From: Vigna angularis
Taxonomy: Eukaryota; Streptophyta; Magnoliopsida; Fabales; Fabaceae
Reading direction: 5' to 3'
Assembly: GCF_016808095.1 (NCBI RefSeq)
Contig: NC_068977.1
Span: forward strand, 11,964,479 to 12,028,478
DNA length: 64,000 bases
This document shows positions 11,021 through 20,900 of this stretch, in pieces. Made by a program: the position numbers and the translations under genes. Position 1 is the first letter of the stretch. Every line of letters starts with the position of its first letter. Below the pieces are notes generated by a model, which ran no database searches, was not told the origin of the DNA, and was given only the letters and a program-made list of their open reading frames with translations.

Positions 11021-12298
11021 TCAGGTGAGAAAGGGCCTCAACTATATTTTAATACTAATAATCTAGTAATATTTTTATCTTCCACTAGAGCAACACATTA
11101 CATTTTAGATACAGTACATGAGAAGCCATAATGTTTACATGTTATAACTACCTAAGGGAGGATGGTGAGGAAGCACGAAATTTTGTCCAATAAATTCATT
11201 AAAAGTAAATTCGTCATCGTTAATAACCGTTTCAATTCAATTAAAAATTGCTAATGAAAGTCACCATGCCATATAACTTTCATTTAAATTTATTTCATAA
11301 AAGTTATTAAGATTCGTAACAATTTTGAATGAAAAATTTATCATATAACTTGTCAAATATGTGATGACAAGTGTGCATACTTCACACACAAACAAAAGAG
11401 ACTTCTGAAAGTAGGTAAAGGGTCAGGTAGGTACCATAGGCTAGTTTTAAAGACAACAAAAACATTTACTTTTCTAAGATGTGACTTGTAAAGCTAATTT
11501 GGAAGGTGTAACTTACTAATTCCCCACACTCATACCACCCTAAATCGTCTTCAGTTCCTAACTTATTTCACTCCATTGATTGCAGTAACTTAGAAGTCAA
11601 AAAAATTTAAAGTGGTTAACTATTGATTTCATAAATGGAGTTTTGACTACATTGTAAATGTGTACATGACATGACTGAGTGACTATATAAGTTGCATGAT
11701 TGCTAATGCCTTTTTTAGAAATAGCCATTTTAAAACTAAAGCAAGCTAATATCACTTGATTATGAAAACTGATAACAATTACTGAATCAGAGTAAAAAGC
11801 TACTGGTACACCTAAGAAGCCAACAAGCAATTCAATAAGCATAACTAGCGAAATACTCAAGATAACATTAAAATAAGTGCAAGAAGGACTTTATCAACTT
11901 TCATCAAATATTATTTTAATGTATCTTACATTTGAATTGCTACTGGATTTGTATAATAGGTATGTCGTGGCTACAGGGTTACTGTTCTTTTGTCTTATTT
12001 TAATCACTTTTGAATATGAGTAGGCATTGAGAGCTTTACTTTATGGTGCTAATAGTTACATATTTTGAATACAAATGCCGATGTGCATACACTATGAGAG
12101 ATACACAGAGGTGAAAATGATAACAATGTGAGATACTGAAGTAATATTATGTGATAGAAAGGTTACATAAGAAAAGATGATAATGTGATATTGATAACTT
12201 AATAAATGTGTCATAAAGAAAGATATAAAAGATAAACATGAAGTTATTATACTGTTAAAATGTGTATGTATCATTGTTGATATTTAATATAGGTTGAG

Positions 12299-12300
<2 letters not shown>
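11021..12300. other. AT-rich interior of the CACTA element (copy 1)
   Basis: No protein-like ORF or recognisable motif was seen. The short minus ORF near 11597-11860 has no domain signature. Confidence 0.5.

Positions 12301-12376
<76 letters not shown>
12301..12376. repeat. (AT)n microsatellite (copy 1)
   Basis: About 75 bp of AT dinucleotides just downstream of the captured NAC exon's splice donor (minus strand). The tract in copy 2 (29559-29579) is 52 bp shorter. Confidence 0.97.
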
Positions 12377-12382
<6 letters not shown>

Positions 12383-12387
12383 CATAC

Positions 12388-12646
12388 CTGTAATCCAGTG
12401 GTGTCTTCACACTCTTTGTCATCAAGGCGATACTCATGCATTACCCAATCAGTTCTGATTCCTTGAGGAGCTCTGCCTCTATAGTACACCAAAGTCTTCT
12501 TCATGCCAATGGGTCTGCTTTGGCAGGAAACTTTCCTATCTTTTTGCAGTGGACTTCCAGTACCCTGCACGAGTTGCTCTATTTGTTCTAAACCCATTCG
12601 GGTATTTCCTATCCCGGGGTCCAAATAAGTACCACTATGGATCTCT
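12388..12646 (-). pseudogene. Captured NAC-domain exon (copy 1)
   Basis: The minus strand encodes NAC subdomains C to E. One frame gives [20 protein letters not shown] followed by GYWKST. After a 1-nt shift near 12545, the next frame gives [20 protein letters not shown] followed by RGRAP and [13 protein letters not shown]. This is the DNA-binding part of a plant NAC transcription factor, closest in my memory to the NAC028/045/086 group. The exon ends at a preserved donor (CAG|GTATGT). It is broken by a TAG where EWY is expected (12635-12637) and by the frameshift, and the rest of the gene is absent. It sits inside the CACTA element, antisense to the transposase gene. Confidence 0.88.
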
Positions 12647-13240
12647 ACTGGGTAAAAATGATTTCTCTAACCATGCAAAAACAACAAAAAATGTTCCAAA
12701 ATCAGTCTATCAGTTGAACAACTTTGCCTCACTGAAAATTTAGGCCATATACAATGCATCAGATTGATAGCCCTTGCCTAATAAGACTATTCATATATAC
12801 AAAGAATGTTGGAGATCCCATTATGGATTAAATTAGTACAAACTTCATAAAAGTTATTTCATAAAAGATTACCAAATGCAGGAAGTTGAGTAATTAAGAT
12901 TAGTCCAGAAAAATGTTTATACAGATTCTATGCACTCAAGTAAAGAAGATAACATGCAATGAGTAGATAGATAAAAGAAGGGGTTAAGGGAGTCCATTGT
13001 TGACGGATAATAAGTCTACAAGACTTTGTTTTCTTATTTGGATTTAGTGAAACTAGACATATGTATTCATAAGTAAACCACTATGCAACCAGAGGAAGAG
13101 AAGTGATAACAACTTGTCTGGTTTCATTGCTTTGGTAGAGATTAATTGATGTTTTCTTCATTCTCAAAGAAAAAATGTGAAAAAACTATGCTCTGTTTAG
13201 TATGTTCTGTAATCAATATTTGTTCTGTTTAATGTTACAG

Positions 13241-14324
13241 ATGAAGGTGCAGTGGAAACCTGAACATGAAACATAGATACACAGAAATTTCCACATGAAA
13301 GCATCTCATCGGCTGTCAGAGATGTTTAGAGATGCCCGCAATGCAGGACAGCGCCCTTACTGGCTGGGTGAACAAATTTGGAACTCTTTACTGGCTCATT
13401 GGAATATAGTAGAGTTTCGCAATAAGTGTGCCAAAGCCTAGAGGAACAGAGCATCTGAAAAGGGTGGCACCCTACATACTGGTGGGTCGATAACCATTCA
13501 TGAGCATGCCATTCGTATGGTATAATTTCATTACATAACTTTTTCTTTCATATATAAGTTATGTATTTTCTATTTCATATGTACACTTATAATTCTAAAT
13601 TATGTTACAGGCACAAGCTCTGGGACGGGCGGTCCATGTTGATGAGGTCTTTGCACAGACTCATGTAAGGAAGGGCACTAATCAATTCGTTGATGAAAGA
13701 TCTCGGAAGACTCATGTAAGCAAATAACACTATTACTATTACTAATTTTTCATTTATGTTATTCTATCATTCCCTAACATTGCTTTTAATGTTTCAACAG
13801 GAAGAATTTTCTACGAGACTTTCATAGGTTAGATCTGAACATGAGTCAGCTCCTACACCAGATGATGGCAGTAATGCAGAAGATGACATCCATAGGACAC
13901 AATGCTGGATCGACATCGTTGGTGGGAAGAAAAAGGGACGAGTGTACGGTGCAGGACAACTTGCTGCAAACTATACAACATCTCGAGAGGAGGTACTCTG
14001 AAGCACCAACCTTCTTCTTCCACCACTACTCCTGACGAGGTCGTTCTCCGCCTCACGCAGGCACTGGAGCAACGTGACCAGGAAATCACTGATTTGAGAG
14101 CATAGTTTACAAACTTTAAGGCCCTGGTCATGAGAGTGTTGCCTGGTACTTCACAGGATGAATTCAATATCCCTCCGACCCAGCCACAACCCTCCTCGTC
14201 ACCCGCTGTCCCTCAGCAGCCCACATCAGTCCAACCCTCATCAGTCCAACCCACACCAGTTCAGCCATCTATACAGGAGCAGGATGATGAAGATCATTCT
14301 GTTGATAACTATGTACATTATTAG
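13241..14324 (+). pseudogene. Transposase_24-type (Ptta/En/Spm) transposon protein remnant (copy 1)
   Basis: Three exons are recognisable: about 13241-13519, 13611-13715 and 13801-14324, with clean GT/AG borders. Exon 1 contains the NRASEKGGTLHTGGS segment, and exon 2 continues with GRAVHVDEVFAQTHVRKG and FVDERSRKTH. That series is the signature of the plant En/Spm-associated domain (Pfam Transposase_24), and it is followed by a Gln/Pro/Ser-rich tail with repeated 'SSVQPTPVQP'. In-frame TAGs at 13439-13441 and 13825-13827 and a frame change around 13930-14000 inactivate it. This is the DNA-binding/accessory type of protein, not the DDE catalytic transposase. Confidence 0.8.
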
Positions 14325-14837
14325 TTTCATTTTGTTATTAGTTGTTATAGAAACATTTGGATATTACAACATTTGGAGTTTACATCATTTGGATGTTAGA
14401 TCAATTGGATGATTTGGATGTTAGAACATCATTATGTTACATTGTTATATGTTTTAAATATAAATACATGTTCTATGGATTAATGGATGTTCTATGGATT
14501 TTGATCAATGATTGCATTATGCAGGTCTGTATGTGCTTGAAAACTGTTATGCAGGTTTGTTTGTGTTGTGAACAGTTTGGTTTCATAAGAAATACAATTG
14601 TGCATTAGCTTTTGCCCTTCGGAAATTATCGAAGGCTAGTGGCCCTCAGTAATTACCGAAGGCTTTTGGCCCTCGATAATTACCGAAGGACGGAAGCCTT
14701 CGGTAAATGTTAGCGATAAGAGATTTACCGAGGGCTCTTTGGCCGTCAATAAGCCGTCTGTAATTATCTTTTACCGACGGTTTTGGGCTGTTTCCGAGGA
14801 CTTCTGACCTTCGGTAATGCCCTTCTTTTTTACAGTG

Positions 14838-16218
14838 AAATGTGATGAAAGGAATTAGAAAAGTAGCTTTGAATTCTACTGTTGAGCTGAGATATTTTTC
14901 ATTCGTTTGCGGTGCAACCATTGTGGCTTTCAAATTGTCTACGTGGTTCAGCCATGGGAGTTGTAAAAAAAATAACTGTCTAGGCGGTGCAGTTTTGTTT
15001 CTAACAGACCATCCATTATACTTATTGTAAATATGGTGCAGTTTTAAAATCGCTACCAGTCAAGTTGTTGTTTTTTTTTGTTGTTTCTAGTTGCTGTTTG
15101 GATAAAAAAGGGTGTATAAACTGTTTGTTGTTTTTTCTGTTACTACAGTAGAAAATCTTGTTGTATTGAACTATTTTGATTATTGTTACTATACCAGAAA
15201 CTTTACTGTTTTAACATTAAAATGCTGTAGAAAATTGTTTATTGTTTTGATTCCAATGCTGCAGAAAAATTATTTGTTGTTTGGGTTAAAATTGTTGCAG
15301 AAATTCTTTACTGTTTTGATTAAAATGATGAGAAATATTTTATTGCATTAATTTGATAAATCTTCTTTAATATATATATATATATATATATGTGGTATGT
15401 TGGTCACGATTGATATATTATGTTATATATATTATATTTAGTACGTTACATGTGGGTATAAAATATTATAATATAATATATATTATAAACTTATCATAAA
15501 CTTTTCTTTTGGAATATTGAATATATATATATATATATTGGATAGCTTGTAATAAACTTCTTCGTTGGGGTTATTAGTATATTATATTAAGTATTGGATA
15601 ATGGTGATGAATTAAAAGTATTAACTAGATGGCTGTAATAATTTAATTATAGTTAAATGTATGAACATGTGAATGTAAACTGTTTTGGGTTTCGGTTTGA
15701 GTGAAATCAATATTTTATTGGATTATGAAAGGTTGTTTTGTAGTTATAGTTAATTGGGTATGCATTTAAAAATTGAATTAAAATGTATTTGAAATGTTGG
15801 TGGTTGGGTATGTTAAATGGATGACTGACATTGTGTGGTGAATCTTAATGTTACATGTTTTAGTTTGATGAAACTAGGATGGTTGTCCTGTAAAACTTAA
15901 AATGCATACTCCATAAATACAATGTCTAGTAATAACGGGAAAACCTTGTATACTTTGCTTTTTGGAATTTCTAAGGGTTACTTTTCTGTTTTAAATATTA
16001 TATATAATTATTTAAAGTCAACGTGGTTGTCTACGGTAAAGAGAAATGACAAAAGGAGAGGAATTCTCCCTGGTTTGTGCGAGAGTTTTTCGTGAGCTTT
16101 TTTGAGGTTGGATGTGCGAGGAGAGGAATTTTCCATGGTGGCGCGATCCATGGGTTGGTCCGTGAAGAAAAGAGAAGTCCAGTATTAGTTCAAAAAGCTT
16201 TTTTAGGTGTTAGGCATC
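14838..16218. other. Right part of the outer (CACTA-type) element (copy 1)
   Basis: AT-rich DNA with no convincing gene. Near 15120-15340 it contains short degenerate repeats of the 'ttattgttttgatt...atgctgcagaaa' type. It has AT tracts at about 15371-15391 and 15521-15539. The first is 26 bp longer in copy 2 (32575-32621). Segment 15681-15812 is a diverged copy of 8259-8388. Confidence 0.45.
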
Positions 16219-16425
16219 GGTTAGAATATTAACCAAGGTCATATGGTGTGTGTATGTCTCGGGTTCACAGTGAACCGAGGTAGTAGATCAGGAATAAAAA
16301 ATTTGTCAGATCAAAAGTCAAATCAGTAAAAATTTTGCAGGGTATTGTGCATCGATTTGAATTTTAACCGAGATCATATGGTGTATATGCATCGGTTCTC
16401 TTTGAACCGAGGCAGAAAAGTTCGT
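16219..16425 (-). repeat. Subterminal repeats of the outer CACTA-type element, end missing (copy 1)
   Basis: The region contains repeated 'catcggtt...aaccgagg' motifs, two of which form near-palindromes: tcgggttcacagtgaaccga near 16259 and cggttctctttgaaccg near 16402. In copy 2 the same sequence continues another 95 bp to a CACTA terminus at 33750. Here it stops abruptly at 16425. Confidence 0.65.
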
Positions 16426-16709
16426 AAAAGGGACAGACACGAACACTCATTCAACATTAATTATATATCATATTTTTATTTTAAAATATAAAACAATTTG
16501 TGAAGAATCAACCATTAAATTAAAAATATATTTTTTACTAGATGTGTCATAAGGTAGAGAAACTTAAGGATATTTATGAAAAATTCTTCTAAAGAAAATG
16601 ATACGACATAAACTTATGAAATAAGTGATTAAATTAATATAATCTGAAATATCATAGAAGTATTCAAGAAGAAATACAAGAATAAAAACATAAAATTTGT
16701 ACCTACCAA
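16426..16709. other. Start of duplicated block copy 2: unique AT-rich sequence
   Basis: No gene was seen and no match was found elsewhere in the window. It is probably the left flank carried along at the start of the duplicated block. The first copy would lie upstream of the window. Confidence 0.5.
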
Positions 16710-17364
16710 TAATGAGATATTAAGTTAGTTAAATTGTTGAGAGATACTCAAAATTATTTCAAAAGAAACAAAAAATTTCAAATAAAATAAAAATTAAGAA
16801 TTAGGGAAAATAAATAATGTGAAATTAGAAAATATAACTACAAGACCTCAATAGAATATTAAAATTAATACAATTGTAGATATATTTCACATTTCACTAA
16901 AATAAAATATCCCATTGCTAACTTCAATCAACAAAATGTAAAAAAGAAAAATGTAATTAAAGGTATGTTTAGAGAAAAAGTGACTTGAAGATTTATAAAT
17001 ACTTGTTATATAAGAAATATGTCAAAATATTGAAAAATAATAAAATTCGTCAGTTGTTCGGGACTTGGGACCTGTGTATAATATGGTGTACACGATTAAA
17101 TGAACTGTCAATCGATAGGGTACGACTGATCGAGGCAGACAACCGTTAAAGGTAGTTAAAGACTAATGAATAATGTAACTACAATTAATGAACGATTAGC
17201 TGGTATATTAACGGTCAATAATGATCAATTAATAGGTTTGATTATCAAAACTTCTATAAATATAGGTTTGATATGGAGGTAAAGATATTTTTGAACATAA
17301 TTCAATTCATTAAGACCTTCTTGAAAAACAAATCTGACTTGACTCTTAGAGTGTCTTCTGCAGC
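16710..17364 (+). repeat. LTR-derived block (U3/R/U5-like) at the head of copy 2
   Basis: It is collinear with 41401-42060 at a constant offset of 24691 from 16710 to about 17340, with only point differences. It contains a TATA box (tataaata, 17255-17262) and a leader ending 'gagtgtcttctgcagc', typical of the end of a plant LTR. No second LTR or internal region is attached, so it looks like a solo LTR or LTR fragment. Confidence 0.6.
17255..17262 (+). promoter_or_regulatory. TATA box in the LTR-derived block
   Basis: tataaata, about 175 bp upstream of the signal-peptide-like ATG at 17437. The homologous block at 41401-42060 has the same box near 41946. Confidence 0.5.
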
Positions 17365-17436
17365 ATAACCAAAACACGTATTAATCTGTTGAGGATTTCA
17401 TTTAAGAAAAGAATATTTCTCAAAAATTGAATTACT

Positions 17437-17488
17437 ATGAAGATCATATTCTCACTTTTCATGATTATACTTCTTTCTATTGGAATTG
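17437..17488 (+). CDS. Possible signal-peptide first exon (copy 2)
   Basis: Identical to 155-206: a hydrophobic 17-residue leader and a G|GTACGT donor. Here the whole upstream LTR-derived block with a TATA box is visible. The downstream coding exon was not found before the Ty3/Gypsy element at 17929. Confidence 0.33.
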
Positions 17489-17928
17489 GTACGTATAGAG
17501 TTTTTTTTTTCATCTGTTTCTGTTATCATCTTTTACTTTCTTTTTCGGAAAACAACTCTATATTTCAAGTAGTTAATGGATGATAGTACAAATATTAAAC
17601 CTACATCACTAAAAGCAATGGGCTAATTTTTTGGATTCAAATTGCACTTTCTGACAATAAAAAAATTTATATTTAGCAATTAAAATAATTGACAGAAATA
17701 TAGCTATCAAAAATATGTTTTTAATGATTTATAAATAATCGCTGATATTTTTGTTAAAATAAATAAACAGGAATTGACAGTTAACGTTATTAGTTATAAC
17801 AATATACATTGGGTAGTTATTAAATGTATGCTTTATTAACAGGTTGAAGCATCGGAAATATTCATATAATTCGTTATTAACAGGTTGAACCATCGCAAAT
17901 ATTCATATAACTCACAAATCAAGTTGAG

Positions 17929-20900
17929 TGTTATGCAAGGTCCTTTGGATGAGGGTGCTAGACCCAAAAGATTGGTGAAAAGACCACTTGGGCGGTCTAA
18001 TTTCATTCATCACTAATATATCCCATTTTAATTGTTTTTGTTGGTGCCGGATGTTCTAGAAGAAGTTAGTTATGGTTTTTGTTATTATGTTATTTGGCCT
18101 GTGTGCCACCTATCCTAGGAAAATCTTTGGAGTAACTATTTTAATTGTTGTATTGTGCTTTGCAAAGGGCAGAAAAATATATTTCTTTCTCTTCTCTTAA
18201 TTTTCTTAGGAGGTACCTGACCTCGAATTCAGGGTTCTCTATTTCATCTTATAACATTTGGTGCTCTCGTTCTCTTCCATGGCAGACAACACGCGCCTTA
18301 AAACCCTTTTCGATAAGCTTGATGAAATGCTCTCACAGATGTCAATCTTTTCCACCCAAATGACCGATATGCACACTCGTTATTTTCACTTGGAATCCCC
18401 TTCATCCCCTCCCCCATTCCATTCCATTGAAAACACACCTTCACAACGTCATTTCTTGAAACTGGATGTACCCCGTTTTGACAGTACTGATCCTGTTGGC
18501 TGGATTTTTAAGATCACCCAATTTTTTCACTATCATAACACACCTGAAGAGGAACGTATCACTGTTGCATCTTTCTATCTTGATGGGGCAGCTTTGGCAT
18601 GGTTTCAATGGATGTACCGTAACGGCCAAATTCTTTCCTAGACTCATTTGCTGCAAGCTCTCAAGGCCAGATTTGCTCCCACCGCATTTGAAGATCCAAG
18701 GGGTAAGCTCTTTAAGCTTTCTCAGACATCCTCTGTTTCTGCTTACCTCAATGAATTTGAGGCCATGGAAAATCGCGTGACTGGGTTGTCACCGCCTTTC
18801 CTATTGAGGTGTTTCCTCTCCGGCCTCAAGTCGGAAATCCACCGTGAGGTTGTGGCTCAACAACCATAGACGTTGTCACTAGCAGTGGGTTTGGCTCGGT
18901 TGCAGGAAGAGAAATTATGGGATCTTTCTAGGGTTCAACGTGTTAAACCACTCTCATCCTGGCCATCTTCATCTCCTACGCACATTGTTCTCACTCTTAT
19001 ACAGCAACCACCACCGAAACCTCTTCCTCCCATATTGCCTTCTCCATCTCCAAAAACTCGTTATCATCAGTTAACGGACACAGAGATGGTGGAGCGTCGT
19101 GAGAAGGGGCTTTGCTTTAATTGTGATCAGAAATACTCACGATCTCATCGATGCCTAGCTCGATTCCTTCTTCTTATTGTTGAAGAGGATGATTCCGCGG
19201 GTGGGTTGGCCTCAGATCCAACGAGTTTTAATCCTGAACCGCGAATGGATGAACAACCGATATAACCCATGGATTTATTGGACTTACCAGCTCAAATTAG
19301 TTTACACGATTTGTCTGGCGCCGGAGCCCGAGAAACCCTCCGTCTCACAGGTCATATTGGCCAGAACCCGATCCGTGTGTTGGTAGATGGGGGTAGCACC
19401 CATAATTTCATTCAAAAGGAAGTGGCAATTCGTTTGGGCCTGGCCCAATCCCCCACCATATTTCTCAGAGTACTAGTTGGGAGTGGCGAAGAGTTGGCCT
19501 ATACTACATTGTGTTCTACAGTAGAGTTGTTAATTCAGGGGCATTCTTTTCACATCGATTTGTATGTGCTGGATATAGGGGGATCTGTTGTAGTCCTTTG
19601 GGCCCAATGGTTAAAGCAATTAGGGCCCATATTAATGGATTATCAAGCACTCACTATGAAATTTGTTTTTAATCAATCTATCATAGAACTTAGATGAGAT
19701 TTTGGGCCACAACCCACTTCCATTTCCTTGCATCAGCTTAGATGTGTTGCTCATTTAGATCCAACGGCCCAACTTTTCTCTTTAGTCGTTCGGCCAGCTT
19801 CTACACACTACTCTCTTCTTGCCCATTCTGATCCCATGGTACAACAATTACTCACTTCATTCTCCTCCTTATTTTCTGAGCCAACATCTCTGCCCCCATC
19901 ACGTGGAACTTATCATGCCATTCCCATTTTCCCTAATTATCATCCTGTCAATGTCCGACCTTACAAGTATCCTCACTCTCAAAAATTGGAAATAGAAAAG
20001 AAGGTTTCCAAAATGCTTGCATCAGGGTGGATACAACCAAGTTCAAGTCTGTTATCTTCCCCAGTTCTACTCTTGAAAAAGAAGGACGACTCGTGGCGGA
20101 TGTGCATGGATTATCGCGCCTTGAATGCCATCACCGTCAAGGACCGATTCCCACTTCCCACTGTCGATGAGTTGTTGGATGAGCTGGGATCTACACGCTG
20201 TTTTTTGAAATTAGATCTCACCTCCAGGTTCCATCAAATTCAACTCCAACCCACTGATGTCCACAAACTAGCTTTTTGAGCACACGACGATCATTATGAG
20301 TATTGTGTAATGTCCTTCGGCTCTTGCAACGCTCTAACAACATTCCAATATACTATGAACGACATCTTCTGGCCCTTGTTACGCAAGACTGTTATTGTAT
20401 TTTTTGACGATATCTTGGTCTTCAGCACTGATTTTGCCCCGCATTTGTCACATCTTCATCAGGTATTTGAGATACTTGAACGTAATCAGTTCTATTTGCA
20501 ACCTTTGAAGTGTTCCTTTTTCCAATCAGAGATCGCCTATTTGGGGTACATTGTAGCTGAAGGGGGTGTGTCTCCAAACCCTGCAAAAATCTGAGTTATG
20601 GTTCAATGGCCAACTTGGGTTTTATCGCAAGTTCGTACATGGTTATGCGGCAATTGCCCAACCTTTGACAGACCTTCTTAAGAAAGGGAATTTCACATGG
20701 TCTTCCACAACTCAACAAGCATTTGATACATTGAAATCCGCTATGACTAGTACTATTGTTTTGTCATTGTCTGATTTCTCTAAAACATTCTATGTGCAAA
20801 CTGATGCCTCTGGATTGGCGATGGATGCAGTATTAACTCAAGACAATCATCTGATTGCCTATTTCAGTAAAGTGTTCTACCCTTGTTTATTCAAGTCCTC

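Larger units (their letters stand above)
9298..14837 (+). mobile_element. CACTA (En/Spm) transposon with captured gene fragments (copy 1)
   Basis: The left end reads CACTACAGGAAAAAC (9298). The right end is the inverted CACTGTAAAAAAG form (to 14837). The element is flanked by a 3-bp target duplication, aaa at 9295-9297 and aaa at 14838-14840, as expected for this superfamily. Many subterminal copies of TTACCGAAGGC occur in both orientations within about 180 bp of the left end and 230 bp of the right end. One forms a perfect hairpin at 9332-9359 (12-bp arms TTACCGAAGGCC around TTTT). The interior (5540 bp in total) carries a broken transposase-like gene (13241-14324, plus strand), a NAC-domain exon (12388-12646, minus) and an acyl-CoA dehydrogenase-like exon (10874-11020, minus). 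No catalytic TnpD transposase was recognised, so it looks non-autonomous. The second copy is at 26554-32041. Confidence 0.92.

Noticed and set aside
11597..11860. 87-aa minus ORF in the CACTA element
   Set aside because: No domain, biased hydrophobic composition and no splice or start context. It is likely chance.
12255..12624. ORFs with Tyr-Ile repeats
   Set aside because: They run through the (AT)n tract. Only the NAC-like part upstream of the donor is meaningful.
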